This document shows positions 60,657-64,000 of a DNA stretch of 64,000 nucleotides, piece after piece (the first letter of the stretch is position 1; every line of letters begins with the position of its first letter). The stretch covers positions 29,180,501-29,244,500 of the forward strand of contig NC_071668.1 of the NCBI RefSeq assembly GCF_028554725.1. The letters are read 5' to 3'. The DNA is from Zeugodacus cucurbitae (Eukaryota > Arthropoda > Insecta > Diptera > Tephritidae). The notes beneath the pieces are model-generated. The model was not told the origin of the DNA and made no database searches. It worked only from the letters and a program-made list of their open reading frames with translations. The position numbers were made by a program, and so were the translations under genes.

Positions 60657-61099
60657 CCCCCCCCCCCCCCCCTACGATAAGAGGTTTCAATTGCATAGAG
60701 AAAACGAAGAGAGAAAAACTTAGGATTTTTTTATGAAACCTCTATATTATAGTTTTTGTCCCCTTTATTTATCTTCTCACTTAAGGGCAAGTCATTTAAT
60801 ACATATTTTATTACTTTTTCGACGACCAAGGTAAATACATCGGCCAGGGGAGAGACGTAAAGTTTATGGTAGATAATTATTTTACCAAAAGCAAAAAATT
60901 AATTTAAAATAGTAGTACAAATTAAAGGTACTCTCTTTCCTAGATGAATAAACCATAAAATTAAAATAACAAATATATAAAATCACTCTCTATCCTAAAT
61001 AAACGAAACAAATATTAAATATAAAATCTTAAGATCTTTCAAAAACATTTCTGACTTTTTAAAGACGTAATATATCCTCTGCCCTTTCAAAAGAAGTTT

Positions 61100-61645
61100 T
61101 GGCGTATGCACCGCTTATGCGATTATAGGCGAATCTATTTGAGCGCACTAGTCATCTCTCCGTTTTGCTGTTTGGCGCGAATTGGAAATACCAATAGAAA
61201 CCAGGTCACTTTTAACCTTGTTTTTCCTAAGGAATGGAGGATTTACTGTTCCTCTGCTTCCACCAGCGGGTACTATATTGAACACTTTCCAAGCTGAAGC
61301 GCTTTCGTCATTCGAACAACATGACGTAGCCTCTGTCTTTTTATTCCCTGAACTACATATGTCAGTGTCGTCGTCTATAGCGCATCGTTCCATCATCTGC
61401 GGCATACGCCGTTGCCAATGTTTAAGGGACTATAAATCTTCCACAAAACCTTTTTCTCGAAAACTCCTAGTGCCGTCTTATCAGATTTTGACATCGTCCA
61501 TGCTTCTGCACCATAAAGCAGAACGGGGATGATAAGGGACTTGTAGAGTTTGGTTTTAGTTCATCCAGAGAGCACTTTAACATTTAAATGTCCACTCAGT
61601 CCAAATTAGCATCTGTTGGTAAGAGCGATTTTGCGTTGGGCTGCC
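61100..61645 (-). pseudogene. RTE-type retrotransposon C-terminal tail, strongly decayed
   Basis: On the minus strand it shows fragments of KVFNIVPAGGSRG and the ISNSRQTAKRR end. It also has the nucleotide homologue of 'cgtcctgctttacggtgcagaagcttgg' near 61500. Frame changes occur every few dozen codons. Next to it, 61694-61765 on the plus strand resembles the 5' leader of the same family (CAAGCAGCTCACGACTTCCGG). Confidence 0.72.
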
Positions 61646-61769
61646 AGGCTAATATGTTTGGTTTTGTTGATGCTGGCGATGGCTGGAGGTGGGGAAGGGG
61701 TCATGTTCAGAAGTTCACTCAAGAAAGTATCAAGACTCAAGCAGCTCACGACTTCCGGTCCGGGTGTAA

Positions 61770-62559
61770 TGATGAATAGCATCTACCCTGGTTTCTAACT
61801 TTCTCCCCTGGCAGTTATTTTGCCAGGGAAAATACGGCAGGGTAGAGACGTTTTCATGAAAAATTTAATTGTTTTATTTGACTGAATTATTTTTTGGGTT
61901 AATTATTTATTTCACTTTAATTATCACAGTATTAGTAACTTAGGACAATAAAGGCAAATAAATTAAATTAATACGAGGAGTATACGTTATATGAATTGCC
62001 AGGGGAGAGACAAAATCAGCTTTTGAATCCAGTACACCGCACGATCGGGGCGGAATAACTAAAAAACTACAGCGTTCAAACGGATTTCGCGATTAGTATT
62101 GTTAACATCAGGCTGAAATGAGCCCATGAGCACTTTTTTCAATGCGATCGTCTTTGAATTTATGTCGCACAAGCGGAACAAAATTTGGCAAGGTAGATAC
62201 ATAAAAAAATCGGGACAAAAGTTAATTTTAAAAATTATATGAAATAAACAAAATAATTCTGTTTTTTATTTAACAATAATTAATTTTAATTATTTTACTT
62301 CCGGTTGAACTTAGTTTTGGTTTAGCATCTCATACAAAATATATATGTATTGTCCAAAAGTTAAATGAAAAGTAGCAATGGGACAAGCCAAGGGAGGGAC
62401 TTTTTAGACTTTGAAAGGAATTTCAGAAAAAATTGCGTTAATTATGCAGTAAGTAGTAATGTTATTTAATACATTACATTAATATGATGTGATTCATTTA
62501 AAAAAAAATAGCAACATAAGGACAAAAAAATACTTTAAGCTGATTGCCGCACAAGTTAC
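61770..62559. other. No gene; recurring GCCAGGGGAGAGAC-like motif
   Basis: Related short motifs occur at 60843-60857, 61820-61850, 61998-62012 and 62383-62400, suggesting a small dispersed repeat or decayed element. There is no coding signal. Confidence 0.35.
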
Positions 62560-62943
62560 CTCTTATCGTAGAATCATCTATAAATCTCGCAAACCCATAA
62601 AGCTATATAAACCAAACTTTCTGCAGTGGGTTCCCTTACGTGCCCCACCACACACCATGAGAATAATTGAAATCGGATAATAACACGCTCACCTCCCATG
62701 CAAAGGTTAGGTTGAAAATTACTAAAAGTGCGTTAACTCACTAACGAAAAACATCAGAAACACTAAATTTTACAGAAGAAATAGATTCTCAGATTTTTTT
62801 ACAAAATGGAACCAATATGAAAAGTACTCGTCCTATTTCATCAGCCTATATAAATTGTGTGTTATCTTTATAAAAATATAGCAACGAATTGCGAGAGTAT
62901 AAAATGTTCGGTTGCACCCGAACTTAGCCTTTCCTTACTTGTT
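62560..62943 (-). repeat. ~1.1-kb interspersed repeat, shortened inverted copy
   Basis: Retains the middle ('ctatataaaccaaactttctgcag') and the terminal TATAAAATGTTCGGTTGCACCCGAAC...CCTTACTTGTT. About half of the consensus is missing between them. Confidence 0.8.
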
Positions 62944-63354
62944 TTTATTTAAAATTTCAAACATATATGTACCTAATCAATAAATTAGTAAACGTTTTTA
63001 ATTTCGAAATATAAACATGATTTTTTACTAAGCGATTTTTCATTTCGTTGCTGCATCATTTTAGCTGTGAGCCACTGTAAGTGCGCGCTTCGTCTGCTGT
63101 TAACACATAACTCCAACGCTCGATATCTCGTAAACGGTGCGAGATATCAATTTTTTTTTTATTTTTTAAAAAGTGAATGTTTAAGTGCCTTTCCCGCTTA
63201 AGTGACCACATTTTGCGATATCGCTGTTTTTTCTCTAAATTTACATATAAAATTCCCGGCTTAAGAGCATCCGCTTTCATCCACGGAGAAGGCCGGAATC
63301 ACTGCAGCAGTGAAGTACCTTTTTTTCGCGCCGTTGGAGATCGACTATAACTTA

Positions 63355-64000
63355 AACAAGTAAGGAAGGGCTAAGTTCGGGTGTAACCGAACATTTTATA
63401 CTCTCGCAATTTATTTATTTAACTTTATATTATATAATACACAATTTGACCCACATATTCGTCATATATATTGTATAAAGTCCATTGAAAGTTGGAAACC
63501 ATAATATTAGGTTAGAAGCACCGAGGTCCTCGTGTTCGATATATGAGGGCTTAAAAACCTTTGGACCGATTTCGACGATTTTTAGAATGAGGCTGCCACA
63601 CTATAAACATAGTATTTGTGCAAAGTTCTGCACCGATATCTTCACTAGTGCTTACTTTATATGTATATTGTAAAGTAAATGATTCAGATCGTCTTCAAAG
63701 TTCTGGTATGTAGGAAGTAGGCGTGGTTGTGAAGCGATTTGGCCTATTTTCACAACATATCATTACGATGTAAGGAAACTATTATAAACCAAGTTTCATT
63801 GAAATCGTTCCTGAGATATGGTTTTTGACCCATAAGTGGGCGACGCCACGCCTATTTTCCATTTTGTAAAAAAATCTGAGTGCACCTTCCATCTGCCATT
63901 TCTTATGTGAAATTTAGTGTATCTGACGTTTTTCGTTAGTGAGTTAACCCACTTTTAGTAATTTTCAACCTAACTTTTGTATGGGAGGTGGGCGTGGTTA
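63355..64000 (+). repeat. ~1.1-kb interspersed repeat, cut by window end
   Basis: Opens AACAAGTAAGGAAGGGC and matches the 23688 copy to the last base of the window. Confidence 0.88.

Noticed and set aside
1..64000. CRISPR arrays, bacterial operons, rRNA genes, tRNA genes
   Set aside because: None seen. The window is eukaryotic, and I found no convincing tRNA A/B boxes by eye, though a covariance-model search was not possible.

Overview
This window is eukaryotic nuclear DNA from a higher fly, most likely a tephritid fruit fly or a close relative. That placement is inference. It rests on Drosophila-like gene models with short GT-AG introns, many CATA/TATG microsatellites, an AT-rich background and a dense load of dipteran transposable elements.

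Only three host genes can be supported, all near the right side. They are senju (Golgi UDP-galactose transporter, + strand, 49606-51450, 4 exons, 387 aa), a small two-finger CHHC protein of the GTSF1/U11-48K type (- strand, 52051-52302, 83 aa) and eIF3h (- strand, 54364-55682, 3 exons, 337 aa). senju and the CHHC gene converge. The senju promoter and first exon lie inside a 2810-bp tandem duplication with no difference seen, which leaves a truncated senju copy (46796-47139) upstream of the intact gene.

The remaining ~50 kb is intergenic or intronic DNA filled with nested mobile elements. From left to right these are: decayed RTE-type non-LTR fragments (1, 14, 18, 20, 40, 45/48 and 61 kb); at least a dozen copies of a ~1.1-kb interspersed repeat that opens AACAAGTAAGGAAGG and ends GTTGCGAGAGTATAA; a jockey-type RT remnant (21-22 kb); a Tc1-like relic with recognisable inverted ends (22.4-25.0 kb) carrying a 1.1-kb repeat copy; a hobo-like hAT element with a perfect 8-bp target duplication (26331-32113) split by an internally deleted errantivirus whose 383-bp LTRs differ at two positions; a Helitron/Pif1 helicase remnant (33.8 kb); a second hAT-like element, again with a perfect 8-bp duplication (34718-42402), filled with other insertions; two MITEs with 3-4-bp duplications; and a short Gypsy-type element (55859-58292) with a SAP-domain Gag fused to an eroded integrase, inserted about 180 bp upstream of the eIF3h start codon.

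The large unique stretches (0-1, 1.8-3.9, 5.5-13, 15.4-17.6, 25-26.3, 32.1-33.7 kb) show no recognisable coding exons. They could be introns or regulatory DNA of a gene whose exons lie outside the window.
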